The notes under the pieces were generated by a model. That model worked only from the letters and a program-made list of their open reading frames with translations. It did not search any database and had not been told where the DNA came from. Both the position numbers and the translations under genes were made by a program. From Burkholderiaceae bacterium (GTDB lineage Bacteria; Pseudomonadota; Gammaproteobacteria; Burkholderiales; Burkholderiaceae), in NCBI GenBank assembly GCA_030151165.1, contig JASLEM010000409.1:1-12752 (forward strand): a stretch of DNA of 12,752 bases, given 5' to 3'. Positions 1-7,633 of this stretch are shown here, one piece after another (within the stretch, counting starts at the first letter, position 1; every line of letters begins with the position of its first letter).

Positions 1-26
1 TGGTCGAGCGCGAGCGTGCGCATCAT
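1..26 (-). CDS. 5' end of a leftward gene, cut by the window edge
   Basis: Read on the minus strand, two adjacent ATG codons (24-26 and 21-23) open a frame that runs MMRTLALD to the window edge. A strong Shine-Dalgarno-like GGGAGGA lies about 8 bases upstream of the first ATG, which is the main support. The gene would be divergent from the LysR regulator at 191, the usual arrangement for a LysR gene and its target. Only eight codons are visible, so no family can be named. The alternative is that this is a chance ATG in high-GC DNA. Confidence 0.4.
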
Positions 27-114
27 GGCGGAGTCCTCCCAGGCGTCGCGCCCAGTCTGCGCGGCGACGGGCGCCGGCGAAACCGCCCCAGGGATGATCG
101 CCGGCTGCACCTTT

Positions 115-126
115 CGGGCTAGCCCG
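115..126. promoter_or_regulatory. 12-bp perfect palindrome in the divergent LysR spacer
   Basis: CGGGCTAGCCCG is its own reverse complement. It is bracketed by a second inverted repeat, CGCCGGC at 99-105 and GCCGGCG at 126-132. It sits between the left-edge gene and the LysR start, where a LysR operator would be expected. I did not find a clean T-N11-A LysR core in it, so its use as the operator is only suggested by position. GC-rich DNA yields such palindromes by chance fairly often. Confidence 0.3.
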
Positions 127-190
127 CCGGCGGCTGTTTGAATGCCCTGACGGCAGCGTGCGAACGCATCGGCCGCTATCCTGCCGCCGC

Positions 191-1144
191 ATGGACAGAA
201 TCACCGCGATGAGCGTGTTCGCGCGCGTGGTCGAAGCCGGCAGCTTCACGAAGGCCGCCGAGTCGCTCGACCTCCCGCCGCCGAAGGTCACGCGCCTCGT
301 TCAGGCGCTCGAGGCCGACCTGCGCGTGCGCCTGCTGCAACGCACGACACGCCAGGTCACCGTCACGCCCGAGGGCGCGGCGTACTACGAGCGCGTCGTG
401 CAGCTGCTCGCCGATCTCGCCGACATCGAATCGACCGCCCGCCAGTCGCTCGCGCGGCCGGCGGGCAAGATCCGCGTCGAGGCGGCGGTCGCCGTCGCGA
501 CGCAGCTGATCGTGCCGTCCCTGCCCGAGTTCTACGCGGCCTATCCGGACATCGACCTCGAGCTGGGCATCAGCAACCACGTGCGCGACGTCATCGCCGA
601 CGGCATCGACTGCGCGCTGCGCGTGGGCAACGTCGCGGAGCAGTCGCTCATCGCGCGCCACATCGGCGACTTCCATTTCATCGCCTGCGCCACGCCGGAC
701 TACCTCGCCGCGCGCGGCACGCCGCGCCATCCGGACGACCTCGCCGAAGGCCACGACATCGTCGGCATGCTGCATCCCGGCACCGGACGCGCATTGCCGC
801 TGGTGTTCATCAACGGCGACCAGCGCGTCGAGATCGCGCCGCGCCAACGCCTGCTGATGGACGACACGAACGCGTTCCTCGCGGCGGGGCTGTCCGGCGT
901 CGGGTTGATCAACGCGCCCTCCTTCGCGGTGCGGACGGCGCTGAAGTCGGGCCTGCTCGTGCACGTGCTGCCGGAGTGGCGCTCGCAGCCGATGCCGCTG
1001 TACGTCGTCTATCCGCCCAACCGGTTCCGCAGCGCGAAGGTGCGCGTGTTCATCGACTGGATGGTGACGCTGCTGGAGCGCGAGACCGAGCTCGGCCGCC
1101 GCCGGCCCGAGCCGGGCCGCGCGCCGCGCGTTCAGGCCAGGTAG
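191..1144 (+). CDS. LysR-family transcriptional regulator
   Basis: This is a DNA-binding transcription regulator of 317 residues, the usual LysR length. The N-terminal winged helix-turn-helix covers residues 1-60. It shows FARVVEAGSFTKAAE, then PKVTRLVQALE as recognition helix, then LLQRTTRQVTVTPEG, a classic LysR signature. An effector-binding domain follows from about residue 93 to 300, starting at GKIRVEAAVAVA; this is the CrgA-like subgroup of regulators often found beside oxidoreductases. The C-terminus is an Arg/Pro-rich tail. I chose ATG 191 because the protein then begins MDRITAMSVF, as family members do. An in-frame GTG at 158 would add 11 atypical residues. Neither start has a good ribosome binding site. 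The effector and targets are unknown; the probable target is the truncated divergent gene at the left edge. It is convergent with the S53 peptidase gene. Confidence 0.93.
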   Translation: MDRITAMSVFARVVEAGSFTKAAESLDLPPPKVTRLVQALEADLRVRLLQRTTRQVTVTPEGAAYYERVVQLLADLADIESTARQSLARPAGKIRVEAAVAVATQLIVPSLPEFYAAYPDIDLELGISNHVRDVIADGIDCALRVGNVAEQSLIARHIGDFHFIACATPDYLAARGTPRHPDDLAEGHDIVGMLHPGTGRALPLVFINGDQRVEIAPRQRLLMDDTNAFLAAGLSGVGLINAPSFAVRTALKSGLLVHVLPEWRSQPMPLYVVYPPNRFRSAKVRVFIDWMVTLLERETELGRRRPEPGRAPRVQAR

Positions 1145-1175
1145 CCGCCGTCGCGCGCCGGCTGGCCGCGCCAAC

Positions 1176-1202
1176 GAAAAAGGCCTCGCGTCGCGAGGCC
1201 TT
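1176..1202 (-). terminator. Intrinsic terminator of the S53 peptidase gene, possibly bidirectional
   Basis: AAGGCCTCGCG (1180-1190) and CGCGAGGCCTT (1192-1202) are perfect inverted arms. On the minus strand the hairpin is followed directly by TTTTT, giving a good rho-independent terminator about 52 bases past the peptidase stop codon. In the plus direction the arm is followed by the T-poor TTGTCGTT, so it would end LysR transcription less efficiently. AACGA and TCGTT outside the arms extend the dyad with a small bulge. Confidence 0.8.
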
Positions 1203-1253
1203 GTCGTTCGTGCGCGGCGTGTCGTCGTCGACACGCGCGTCATCGGCGTCCGG

Positions 1254-3332
1254 TCAATGATGCTCGCGTGCGAACAGCGCCGCCGAGGCGATGAACAGCG
1301 CGCCGTTGGGCACGCCGTAGCCGGTCGCGTTGTCCCAGCCGCGGGCGGCGGCGAGCGACGAGTCGGTGCCGAAGCCGACGACGTTCCAGCCGTCGAACGG
1401 CGTGAGGCCGACGTAGATCAGCGCGCTCGTGAAGCCGGTCGGCTGCGTGTCGGTGGTGCCGAGCGTCTGCGCGGCGTCCCAGGGCACGAACGGGCCGGCA
1501 CGGAACGAGATCGAGCCGCTGGTGGTCGTCTTCTTCGACTTGATCGGCAGCACGTCGCGGATCGCCCAGTCGGGCATCGTCGAGATCGCCGGCGCGGCCT
1601 GCCCCAGCGACTCGCCCGCGGCCTCGTCGGCCAGCGCCCAGACCGCGGAGAAGATCGGCGTGGCCAGGCTCGTGCCGCCGACGACGAACCAGACCGGCAG
1701 GCCGGTGTCCGGGTTGGTCTCGACGACGATCGCGCCGGTCTGCGGATCGGCGAGCGCCGAGATGTCCGGCAGCTGGCGGCCCTTGCCGGGCAACGCGTGC
1801 TGGAACGCGGGCTTCTTCAGGAACGTGCTCTCGCCGCCGCCGCTGCCCTGCACGAAGCCGTGCACGTTGGGGAAGTGGAACGGGCGGATGCGCTGCCCGA
1901 GCTGCGTCACGTCGATGCCCCAGGCGGCTTCGACCGGGCCGTCGTCGCTCGGGATGCCGATGCTGGTGCCGCCGATGCCGGTGGCATACGGCGAGTCCGC
2001 GGGGATCGACGCCGCGCCGACGGGCGAGCCGACGCCGTTGTCGCCGCTGTCGCCGGTCGCCACGTTGACCGCGACGCCGCGCGCGGCCGCGCGCTTGAAG
2101 ACGTTGCTGAACATCTGCGCGGTGTTCGCGTCGGCCTCGGCCTCGGCGAGGCCCCAGCTGTTCGAGATCACGTTGCCGAGGTGGTGCTCCGCCGCATACT
2201 CCACGCCGTATGCGAGCTCGGCGTTGTCGTTGCTCGGGGCGACGACGATGACGATCTTCGCGTCGGGCGCGAAGGCGTGCGCCCATTCGACGTCGAGCGT
2301 GGTCTCGAGCGCCCAGTCGGGGTCGCCGCCGTCGGGCTGGCCGTCCGGGTAGACGACCTGCAGCGTCTTCGCGTTCATCGCCGGCAGGCCCATCGCGTGC
2401 GAGAAGGTGTTGACGTCGGCCGCGATGGTCGGCGCGCCGTACGCGTCGACGATGACGATGGTCTGGCCCTTGCCCGTCCAGCCGAGCGCGTGCGCCTCGG
2501 CCAGGCCGTAGTGCTGCACGAGCTGCTTCGCGGTGGAGCCGCAGGCCTTGCGGTTGATGGCGTCCGTGGTGTCGAGATAGGTCGGGCCGGAGAATTTCGA
2601 GATGACCTCGCCGCTGCCCGTGCCGCCGATGACCGGCGCGAAGCCCGCCATCTGCTCGCTGAACTTCGCGCCGAAGCATTGCTGCGTGAACGAGGCCAGC
2701 GGATCGGTGCCGGCCTGCGGCGTGACGCCGGGGACGATGCCGCCGCTCGAGAAGTTGACCTGGCGCGCGAGGAACGGGTGCGCGCCCGCGCCGCCGAGGC
2801 TCGACACGCCGCCCACCAGCTGCGCGTTCGCGCCCTGGTACTTCGGCACGGTGCTGGTCTTGAAGAACGTCTTCGTCGTCGAGTCCGCGGTCGACTGGAA
2901 CTGGTGGATCGTGGTGCCGAACGCCGACTGCAGCGCGCCCGCGGTGGCCGACACCTTCACCATCGTGCCGCCCTCGAGCACGCGGTCGACATGCAGGCCC
3001 TGCGCCTCGAGCGACGCGCGCGCGGCCGCGAGCTCGTGCGCGGCGGGCGCGTAGGCCGACAGCTCGTCGGACGACAGCCAGCGGTGGTACGACGGCGACG
3101 CCGGGTCGTACAGGTTGGCGACCGCGCCGTCGAGGCCCGCGTCCTGCGCGCCCTTCAGCCACACGACCGCCTGCATCGGCGTCGCGGCGCGCACGGCGCC
3201 GACGTCGCGCACCGCGGCAGTCGTGCCGGCCTGCGCCGACAGCGACACGCCGGCCAGCAACGCGCACAGCAGCGGGCTCGCCAACGCGGCGCCCTTGCCG
3301 ATCAAACCTGGTACCCGGACAGACTTGCTCAT
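1254..3332 (-). CDS. Exported S53-family serine-carboxyl peptidase (sedolisin/kumamolisin type)
   Basis: This is a secreted endopeptidase precursor of 692 residues, of a family generally active at acid pH. A signal peptide ends near AQA-G at residue 35. The pro-kumamolisin activation domain covers about 45-150, with the hallmark YDPASPSYHRWLSSDE. The subtilisin-like catalytic core shows the family's ExxxD pair in ALETTLD (Glu343, Asp347), the oxyanion Asp428 in ATGDSGD, and the nucleophile Ser555 in GGTSLATP. The C-terminal calcium site is GWDNATGYGVPNG (Asp667). All key residues are present, so it should be active after autocleavage of the propeptide. Cys219 and Cys264 could form a disulfide. 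I chose ATG 3332 because GAGGAAGAG lies just upstream and a signal peptide starts there; the open frame extends to 3500 without coding character. It is divergent from the histidine kinase gene and convergent with the LysR gene. The substrate is unknown. Confidence 0.94.
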   Translation of the reverse strand: MSKSVRVPGLIGKGAALASPLLCALLAGVSLSAQAGTTAAVRDVGAVRAATPMQAVVWLKGAQDAGLDGAVANLYDPASPSYHRWLSSDELSAYAPAAHELAAARASLEAQGLHVDRVLEGGTMVKVSATAGALQSAFGTTIHQFQSTADSTTKTFFKTSTVPKYQGANAQLVGGVSSLGGAGAHPFLARQVNFSSGGIVPGVTPQAGTDPLASFTQQCFGAKFSEQMAGFAPVIGGTGSGEVISKFSGPTYLDTTDAINRKACGSTAKQLVQHYGLAEAHALGWTGKGQTIVIVDAYGAPTIAADVNTFSHAMGLPAMNAKTLQVVYPDGQPDGGDPDWALETTLDVEWAHAFAPDAKIVIVVAPSNDNAELAYGVEYAAEHHLGNVISNSWGLAEAEADANTAQMFSNVFKRAAARGVAVNVATGDSGDNGVGSPVGAASIPADSPYATGIGGTSIGIPSDDGPVEAAWGIDVTQLGQRIRPFHFPNVHGFVQGSGGGESTFLKKPAFQHALPGKGRQLPDISALADPQTGAIVVETNPDTGLPVWFVVGGTSLATPIFSAVWALADEAAGESLGQAAPAISTMPDWAIRDVLPIKSKKTTTSGSISFRAGPFVPWDAAQTLGTTDTQPTGFTSALIYVGLTPFDGWNVVGFGTDSSLAAARGWDNATGYGVPNGALFIASAALFAREHH

Positions 3333-3695
3333 GACTCTTCCTCGATTGAATGGATGAATGGCGAAGCGTTGGGACGACAAAAAAAACGGTCGACAGGCCT
3401 CGGCAGTGACTGAGACCCGGCAGCGCCCAACTCGCACCGGGCTCGTGACGCACACTCGCCCCGCTCCCCAGCGAGGCTCATTCCGATGCATGCCGACCAA
3501 GGATCATTTTGAGGAGCGCCCCGCGGCGGCGATACCCGGATTCCGGGTGAAATCGCAGTTACCCTTTCGAGTGACGAGGCAACGTTTCCACCCTTTTCGC
3601 CGAGGGTGGCAGGCACAATTCAGGTGCACCCCTGCCCCCCCCGCACCCGCTGCTTGGCACGCCCGCCGGGCGCCGCCGGGAGCCCCCCTCCCACG
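3333..3695. other. Divergent intergenic region between peptidase and kinase genes
   Basis: This 363-bp region must contain both divergent promoters. I could not assign a convincing -35/-10 pair on either strand, and checks for a sigma-54 motif around 3606-3625 and 3653-3670 failed on spacing. Visible structure is a 15-bp palindrome at 3534-3548, an A8 tract at 3379-3386 near the peptidase start, and a C8 tract at 3635-3642 near the kinase start. Open frames crossing it lack coding character. Confidence 0.7.
3534..3548. promoter_or_regulatory. 15-bp perfect palindrome, candidate operator
   Basis: ACCCGGATTCCGGGT consists of 7-base arms around one central T. It lies 148 bp before the kinase start and 202 bp before the peptidase start, so a single bound protein could affect both. 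The outer bases read TACCC...GGGTG, loosely like the inverted heptamers bound by NarL-type regulators. The neighbouring response regulator belongs to that class, but binding is inference. Confidence 0.45.
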
Positions 3696-6600
3696 ATGCC
3701 CGTCGCCCGCGCGCCCTCCTCTCTTCGCCGACTGCTCCGACGTTCGCTGGCCTGCGTGGCGTTGTCGTCCTGCGTCGGCGCGGTGCATGCGATCGATCGG
3801 TCGCTGACGCTCGCGCAGCTGCATCACACCGCCTGGTCGACACGCGACGGCGCGCCGGCGCAGGTCGAGTCGCTCGCGCAGACGGACGACGGCCTGCTGT
3901 GGCTCGGCAGCGCGACAGGCCTCTTCCGCTTCGACGGCGCGCAGTTCGAGCGCTTCCAGCCGCCGCGCGGACAGGAAGGGCCGACGGGCAGCGTGTCGAC
4001 GCTGCTCGCGCCGCCCGGCGGCGGCCTGTGGATCGGCTACCGCTTCGGCGGCGTCGGCTGGTGGAACCACGGCGAGCTCAAGCACTACGGACGCACCGAC
4101 GGGCTGCCCTCGGGCACGGTCACCGCAATCGAGCGCGATGCGAGCGGGCGCGTCTGGGTCGGTACGACCACGGGTATCTCTCGCTTCGACGGCCGACGCT
4201 GGACGGCGCCGCCGGAAGCCGCGGGCTACCCGGCCGGCGCGACGTACGCGCTGCACGCGGATCGTGCCGGCACGCTGTGGGCCGTCGCCGAGGACGGCAC
4301 GTGGCGCTTGCCGCGCGGCGGCGCGCGCTTCGAGCGCTCGAGCCGCTCGATCAGCTATGCGTGGCTCGCGGAGCGCGCGGACGGCGGCGTGTGGGAGTCC
4401 AACGGCACGCAGGGCGTGTGGCCGCTGCCGGTCACCGACGGCCCGCCGCCGCTGCACGCGGACCCGCCGGGGCCGGGCCACGTCGGCCCGCTGCTGTTCG
4501 ATCGCGACGGCGCGCTGTGGGTCGGCATCCTCGGCGGGCTGACGCGCCTCGTCGACGCCGACCGGCTGCCACCGCTCGCCGCCGACGGCGACCCGATCGC
4601 CGACGCGGCGCAGCGCTTCGGCCGCGACAAGGGCCTCAGCGGCGACCAGGTGCTCGCGTTCCTCGAGGACCACGAAGGCAGCCTCTGGGTGGCCACCAGC
4701 GGCGGCCTCGACCGCTTCCGCGCCAACAAGCTGACGCGCGCCGCGCTGCCGGCCGACCTGCTGTGGCCGTCGCTCGCGCCGGCCGCGGGCGAAGGCGTGT
4801 GGGCCGGCAGCACCGAGGTCGCGGCCGCGCGCCTGGGCCGCGACGAGCGCCGCCTGCCCGAGGTCGGCCCGCGCATCACCAGCGTGCTGCGCGATTCGCA
4901 GGGCGACGTGTGGATGGCCGGCGCGCTCGGCGTCTGGAAGATCCGCGGCGACACGGCGCAGCGCGTCGCGCTGCCGGCGGCGCTGTCGGGCACGCCGGTG
5001 CAGGCGATGGTCGACATGGGCGGCGGCCGCATGCGGCTCGCGATCTCGCGCCACGGGCAGTGGGAGCAGGACGCGCCGCCGTCGACCGGCTGGCACCACG
5101 TCGACGAGCCGCCGGGCGGCCCCGACGCCAACCCGCTCGCGATGACGCGCGACGCGCGTGGCCGGCTCTGGCTCGGCTACGCGTTCAACCGGCTCGTGAT
5201 GGTCGACCCCGACGGCACGCAGTCGCACTGGGGCGCGGCCGACGGGCTGCAGGTCGGCAGCCTGCTGAGCCTGTGCGCGCAGGACGGGCGGATGTGGCTG
5301 GGCGGCGAGCTCGGGCTGGCGGTGGCCGTCGACGGCCGCGTGCGCACGATCCGCATCGCCGGGCGCGAGCCTCTCGCGGGCGTCTCGGGCGTCGTCGGCG
5401 ACGCGGCCGGCAACGTCTGGCTCAATACAGTGTTGGGTATCGTCCGGCTGCCGGCCGACGAGATCACCAGCGCGCTCGCCGACCCTGCGCACGCCGTCGT
5501 CGCGGAACGCTTCGACTTCCACGACGGCCTCGACGGCGCGCCCGCGCAGCTGCGACCGGTGCCGACCGCCGTGGCGGCCGACGACGGCAAGCTGTGGTTC
5601 GCGACGAACAACAGCGTGGTCTGGATCGACCCCGCGCACATCCGCCGCAACACGCTCGCGCCGCCGGTGCAGATCCTCGCGCTGAACGCCGGCGCCGACA
5701 GCTGGCCGCAGCAGGCGCCGGGTGCGCCGGCGCTGCGGCTGCCGGTGGGCACGCGCGAGATCGACCTGCGCTTCACCGCCGGCGCGCTGGCCCAGCCCGA
5801 GCGCGTGCGCTTTCGCGTGCAGCTCGAAGGCATCGACGCCGGCTGGCAGGACAGCGGCGCGCAGCGCGCGGCGCACTACACCAATCTCGCGCCGGGCCGC
5901 TACGTGTTCCGCGTTGCCGCGGCCAACGAGGACGGCCTGTGGAGCACGCAGCCGGCGACGCTGTTCTTCGTCGTGCCGCCGGCGTTCAACCAGACGTGGT
6001 GGTTCCGCGCGCTGTGGGTACCCGTGGCCGTATTGCTCGCCTGGCTGCTGATGCGCTGGCGCATGCGCCAGCTCGCCGAGCGCTACGCCGACCGCCACGA
6101 GGCGATCCTGATCGAGCGCGAACGCATCGCCCGCGAGCTGCACGACACCTTGCTGCAAAGCGTGCAGGGGCTGATCCTGCGCTTCCAGTCGGGCGTCGAC
6201 CGCATGTCGCCCGCCGACCCGACGCGCGCGACGCTGGAGCGATCGCTCGACCGCGCGGAACAGGTGCTGCTCGAAGGCCGCGACCGCGTGAGCGAGCTGC
6301 GCACGCCGACGCGCGAGGACGTGACGCTCGGCGAGATCCTCAAGCGCATCGGCGAGGATCTCGCCGCGGAGCACGGCTCGTCGACGTTCACCGCGACGCT
6401 GCGCGGCGAAGGCGAGCCGCTGCCCGACCGGGTGCTCGACGAGGCGCGGCACATCGGCGCCGAGGCGTTGCTCAACGCGTACCGCCACGCCGAGGCCAAG
6501 CAGGTCCGGCTGGTGGTGCAGCAGACGCCGTCGCGCCTCGTGCTCGAGGTGATCGACGACGGCCGCGGCATGCTGCCGACGCAGGAATACACGGCCGGTC

Positions 6601-6791
6601 GCACCGGCCATTGGGGCGTGGCGGGCATGCGCGAACGTGCCCGCACGATCGGGGCGCGCTTCACGCTGACGAGCGCCGCCCATGAAGGGACCAGCATCCG
6701 GTTGCAGGTTCGCCTGCGCGGCGGCGCGCTCGGATGGGCCGCGCGCTGGTCCGGATGGGCCGGCACACCGAGAGACGAGACGAGCAGGTGA
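3696..6791 (+). CDS. Membrane-bound two-component sensor histidine kinase (Reg_prop / Y_Y_Y / HisKA_3)
   Basis: This 1031-residue kinase passes an external signal to the response regulator encoded next. An N-terminal hydrophobic export segment (about 10-32) has a possible signal peptidase I site at VHA-I and also a lipobox-like LSSC (23-26). About 13-14 propeller motifs follow, such as LLWLGSATGLFRF, RVWVGTTTGISRF, ALWVGILGGLTRL and SLWVATSGGLDRF, consistent with two seven-bladed periplasmic propellers. A Y_Y_Y domain covers about 657-763 and one membrane helix about 768-789. The cytoplasmic HisKA_3 dimerisation domain has the phospho-acceptor His816 in ARELHDTLLQS. The HATPase has its N-box at EALLNAYRHA (Asn927), its G1 box at VIDDGRGM (Asp955) and then GHWGVAGMRERA. 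All catalytic residues are intact. I chose ATG 3696 because the export signal begins there; a GTG at 3606 would add a Pro/Arg-rich stretch. GGGAG lies about 13 bases upstream, a rather long spacing. The ligand is unknown. Confidence 0.93.
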   Translation: MPVARAPSSLRRLLRRSLACVALSSCVGAVHAIDRSLTLAQLHHTAWSTRDGAPAQVESLAQTDDGLLWLGSATGLFRFDGAQFERFQPPRGQEGPTGSVSTLLAPPGGGLWIGYRFGGVGWWNHGELKHYGRTDGLPSGTVTAIERDASGRVWVGTTTGISRFDGRRWTAPPEAAGYPAGATYALHADRAGTLWAVAEDGTWRLPRGGARFERSSRSISYAWLAERADGGVWESNGTQGVWPLPVTDGPPPLHADPPGPGHVGPLLFDRDGALWVGILGGLTRLVDADRLPPLAADGDPIADAAQRFGRDKGLSGDQVLAFLEDHEGSLWVATSGGLDRFRANKLTRAALPADLLWPSLAPAAGEGVWAGSTEVAAARLGRDERRLPEVGPRITSVLRDSQGDVWMAGALGVWKIRGDTAQRVALPAALSGTPVQAMVDMGGGRMRLAISRHGQWEQDAPPSTGWHHVDEPPGGPDANPLAMTRDARGRLWLGYAFNRLVMVDPDGTQSHWGAADGLQVGSLLSLCAQDGRMWLGGELGLAVAVDGRVRTIRIAGREPLAGVSGVVGDAAGNVWLNTVLGIVRLPADEITSALADPAHAVVAERFDFHDGLDGAPAQLRPVPTAVAADDGKLWFATNNSVVWIDPAHIRRNTLAPPVQILALNAGADSWPQQAPGAPALRLPVGTREIDLRFTAGALAQPERVRFRVQLEGIDAGWQDSGAQRAAHYTNLAPGRYVFRVAAANEDGLWSTQPATLFFVVPPAFNQTWWFRALWVPVAVLLAWLLMRWRMRQLAERYADRHEAILIERERIARELHDTLLQSVQGLILRFQSGVDRMSPADPTRATLERSLDRAEQVLLEGRDRVSELRTPTREDVTLGEILKRIGEDLAAEHGSSTFTATLRGEGEPLPDRVLDEARHIGAEALLNAYRHAEAKQVRLVVQQTPSRLVLEVIDDGRGMLPTQEYTAGRTGHWGVAGMRERARTIGARFTLTSAAHEGTSIRLQVRLRGGALGWAARWSGWAGTPRDETSR

Positions 6792-7432
6792 TGACGAACG
6801 AACATGCCACTTCACCGACGATCCGCATCCTCGCGGTCGACGACCATCCGTTGCTGCGCGACGGCATCGCCAGCGTGATCGAGGGCCAGGCCGACATGCG
6901 CGTCATCGCGGAGGCGTCCAACGGCCGCGAGGCGATCGACCTGTGCCTCGCGCACCGGCCGGACATCACGCTGATGGACATCCAGATGCCGGTGATGAAC
7001 GGCATCGACGCGACGCTCGCGATCCGCGAGGCCTGGCCCGCGGCGCGCATCGTCGTGCTCACAACCTACAAGGGCGACGTGCAGGCGCGCCGCGCGCTGC
7101 AGGCGGGCGCGTCGGGCTACCTGCTCAAGAGCATGCTGCGGCGCGAGCTGGTGGACACGATCCGCAGCGTGCAATCGGGCAAGCGCGCGATCCCGGTGGA
7201 GGTGGCGCTGGAGCTGGCCGACCATGTGCACGACAACGCCTTGTCGTCGCGCGAGGTGGAGGTGCTGCGGCTCGTCGCGCTCGGCAGCTCGAACAAGCGC
7301 GTCGGGCTGTCGCTGCACGTCACCGAGGACACGGTCAAGGCGCACATGAAGGCGATCCTGCAGAAGCTCGGCGCGAGCGACCGCACGCACGCGGTAACGC
7401 TCGCGCTGAGGCGCGGCATCATCGACTTGTAG
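6791..7432 (+). CDS. NarL/FixJ-family response regulator
   Basis: This 213-residue regulator is the cytoplasmic output partner of the preceding kinase. The receiver domain (about 11-125) shows the acidic pair Asp17-Asp18 in AVDDHP, the phospho-acceptor Asp63 in LMDIQMPVMNG, Thr91 in VVLTTYKG and Lys113 in GYLLKSM. The LuxR-type helix-turn-helix (about 150-213) shows LSSREVEVLRLVALG, SSNKRVGLSLHVTEDTVKAH and LGASDRTHA. The middle 'NKRVGLSL' differs slightly from the common NKEIAxxL. ATG 6791 shares one base with the kinase stop (TGATG), so the two are probably translationally coupled. The open frame upstream to 6734 lies inside the kinase gene. Pairing with a HisKA_3 kinase is the standard NarL/FixJ arrangement. 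Targets are unknown; the divergent kinase/peptidase promoter region is the nearest candidate. Confidence 0.95.
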   Translation: MTNEHATSPTIRILAVDDHPLLRDGIASVIEGQADMRVIAEASNGREAIDLCLAHRPDITLMDIQMPVMNGIDATLAIREAWPAARIVVLTTYKGDVQARRALQAGASGYLLKSMLRRELVDTIRSVQSGKRAIPVEVALELADHVHDNALSSREVEVLRLVALGSSNKRVGLSLHVTEDTVKAHMKAILQKLGASDRTHAVTLALRRGIIDL

Positions 7433-7633
7433 GCGCCGGGCGAAGAAAAAACGGGAAAAAAGAAGTTCGCGCGTGCTGCCTCCAAAGCGGGCAATTCGCT
7501 TGACACCCCGTGTCCATGCGGCCTGCCGGGCCGTCTCCCCAGACCGCCCACAAGGTTGTCCACAGAGGCTGTGGATGGTTCCGACAACACTCCGGGCGAC
7601 GTCCCGCGGGCCCGCGCGCGGCGGCGCCGTTCG
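7433..7633. other. Convergent spacer with phased A-tracts and nested inverted repeats
   Basis: The spacer separates the response regulator from the convergent protease-TPR gene. It holds two A6 tracts (7446-7451, 7456-7461) whose starts are exactly 10 bp apart. It also holds a short inverted repeat GACAC-CCC-GTGTC (7502-7514) and the DnaA-box-like dyad at 7555-7588. I saw no ordinary hairpin plus T-run for either gene. The T6 runs on the minus strand lie about 175 bases past the protease-TPR stop and could still serve as distal termination sites. No gene is supported here. Confidence 0.6.
7555..7588. repeat. Nested inverted repeat resembling two opposed DnaA boxes
   Basis: The inner dyad is TCCACAG-AGG-CTGTGGA (7559-7575), perfect over 7-base arms. 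The outer arms are GTTGTC (7555-7560) and GACAAC (7583-7588). TTGTCCACA at 7556-7564 matches the consensus DnaA box TTATCCACA at 8 of 9 bases, and TGTGGATGG at 7570-7578 matches the inverted box at 7 of 9. No replication or partition gene is nearby, so an origin is not supported. A hairpin at the end of the convergent transcripts is the plainer reading. Confidence 0.4.

Noticed and set aside
1257..3413. Long plus-strand open frame opposite the S53 peptidase
   Set aside because: It is arginine-rich and low in hydrophobic residues, as expected for the antisense shadow of a GC-rich gene. The minus-strand frame has a full S53 domain set, signal peptide and ribosome binding site.
3606..3670. Sigma-54 promoter suggested by TGGCAGGCAC and TTGGCACG
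   Set aside because: The GG-N10-GC spacing and the TTGC half are missing at both places.
3358..3807. Plus-strand frame of 149 codons starting in the divergent spacer
   Set aside because: It has no ribosome binding site, no recognisable domain, and overlaps the kinase start in another frame.
3504..6815. 1103-residue minus-strand open frame opposite the histidine kinase
   Set aside because: It is an Arg/Ala/Val-rich shadow with no domain or motif. The plus-strand kinase is complete with all catalytic boxes.
7502..7588. Replication origin suggested by DnaA-like boxes and the AT island
   Set aside because: Only two imperfect boxes are present, with no AT-rich unwinding region of useful length and no dnaA, rep or par gene nearby.
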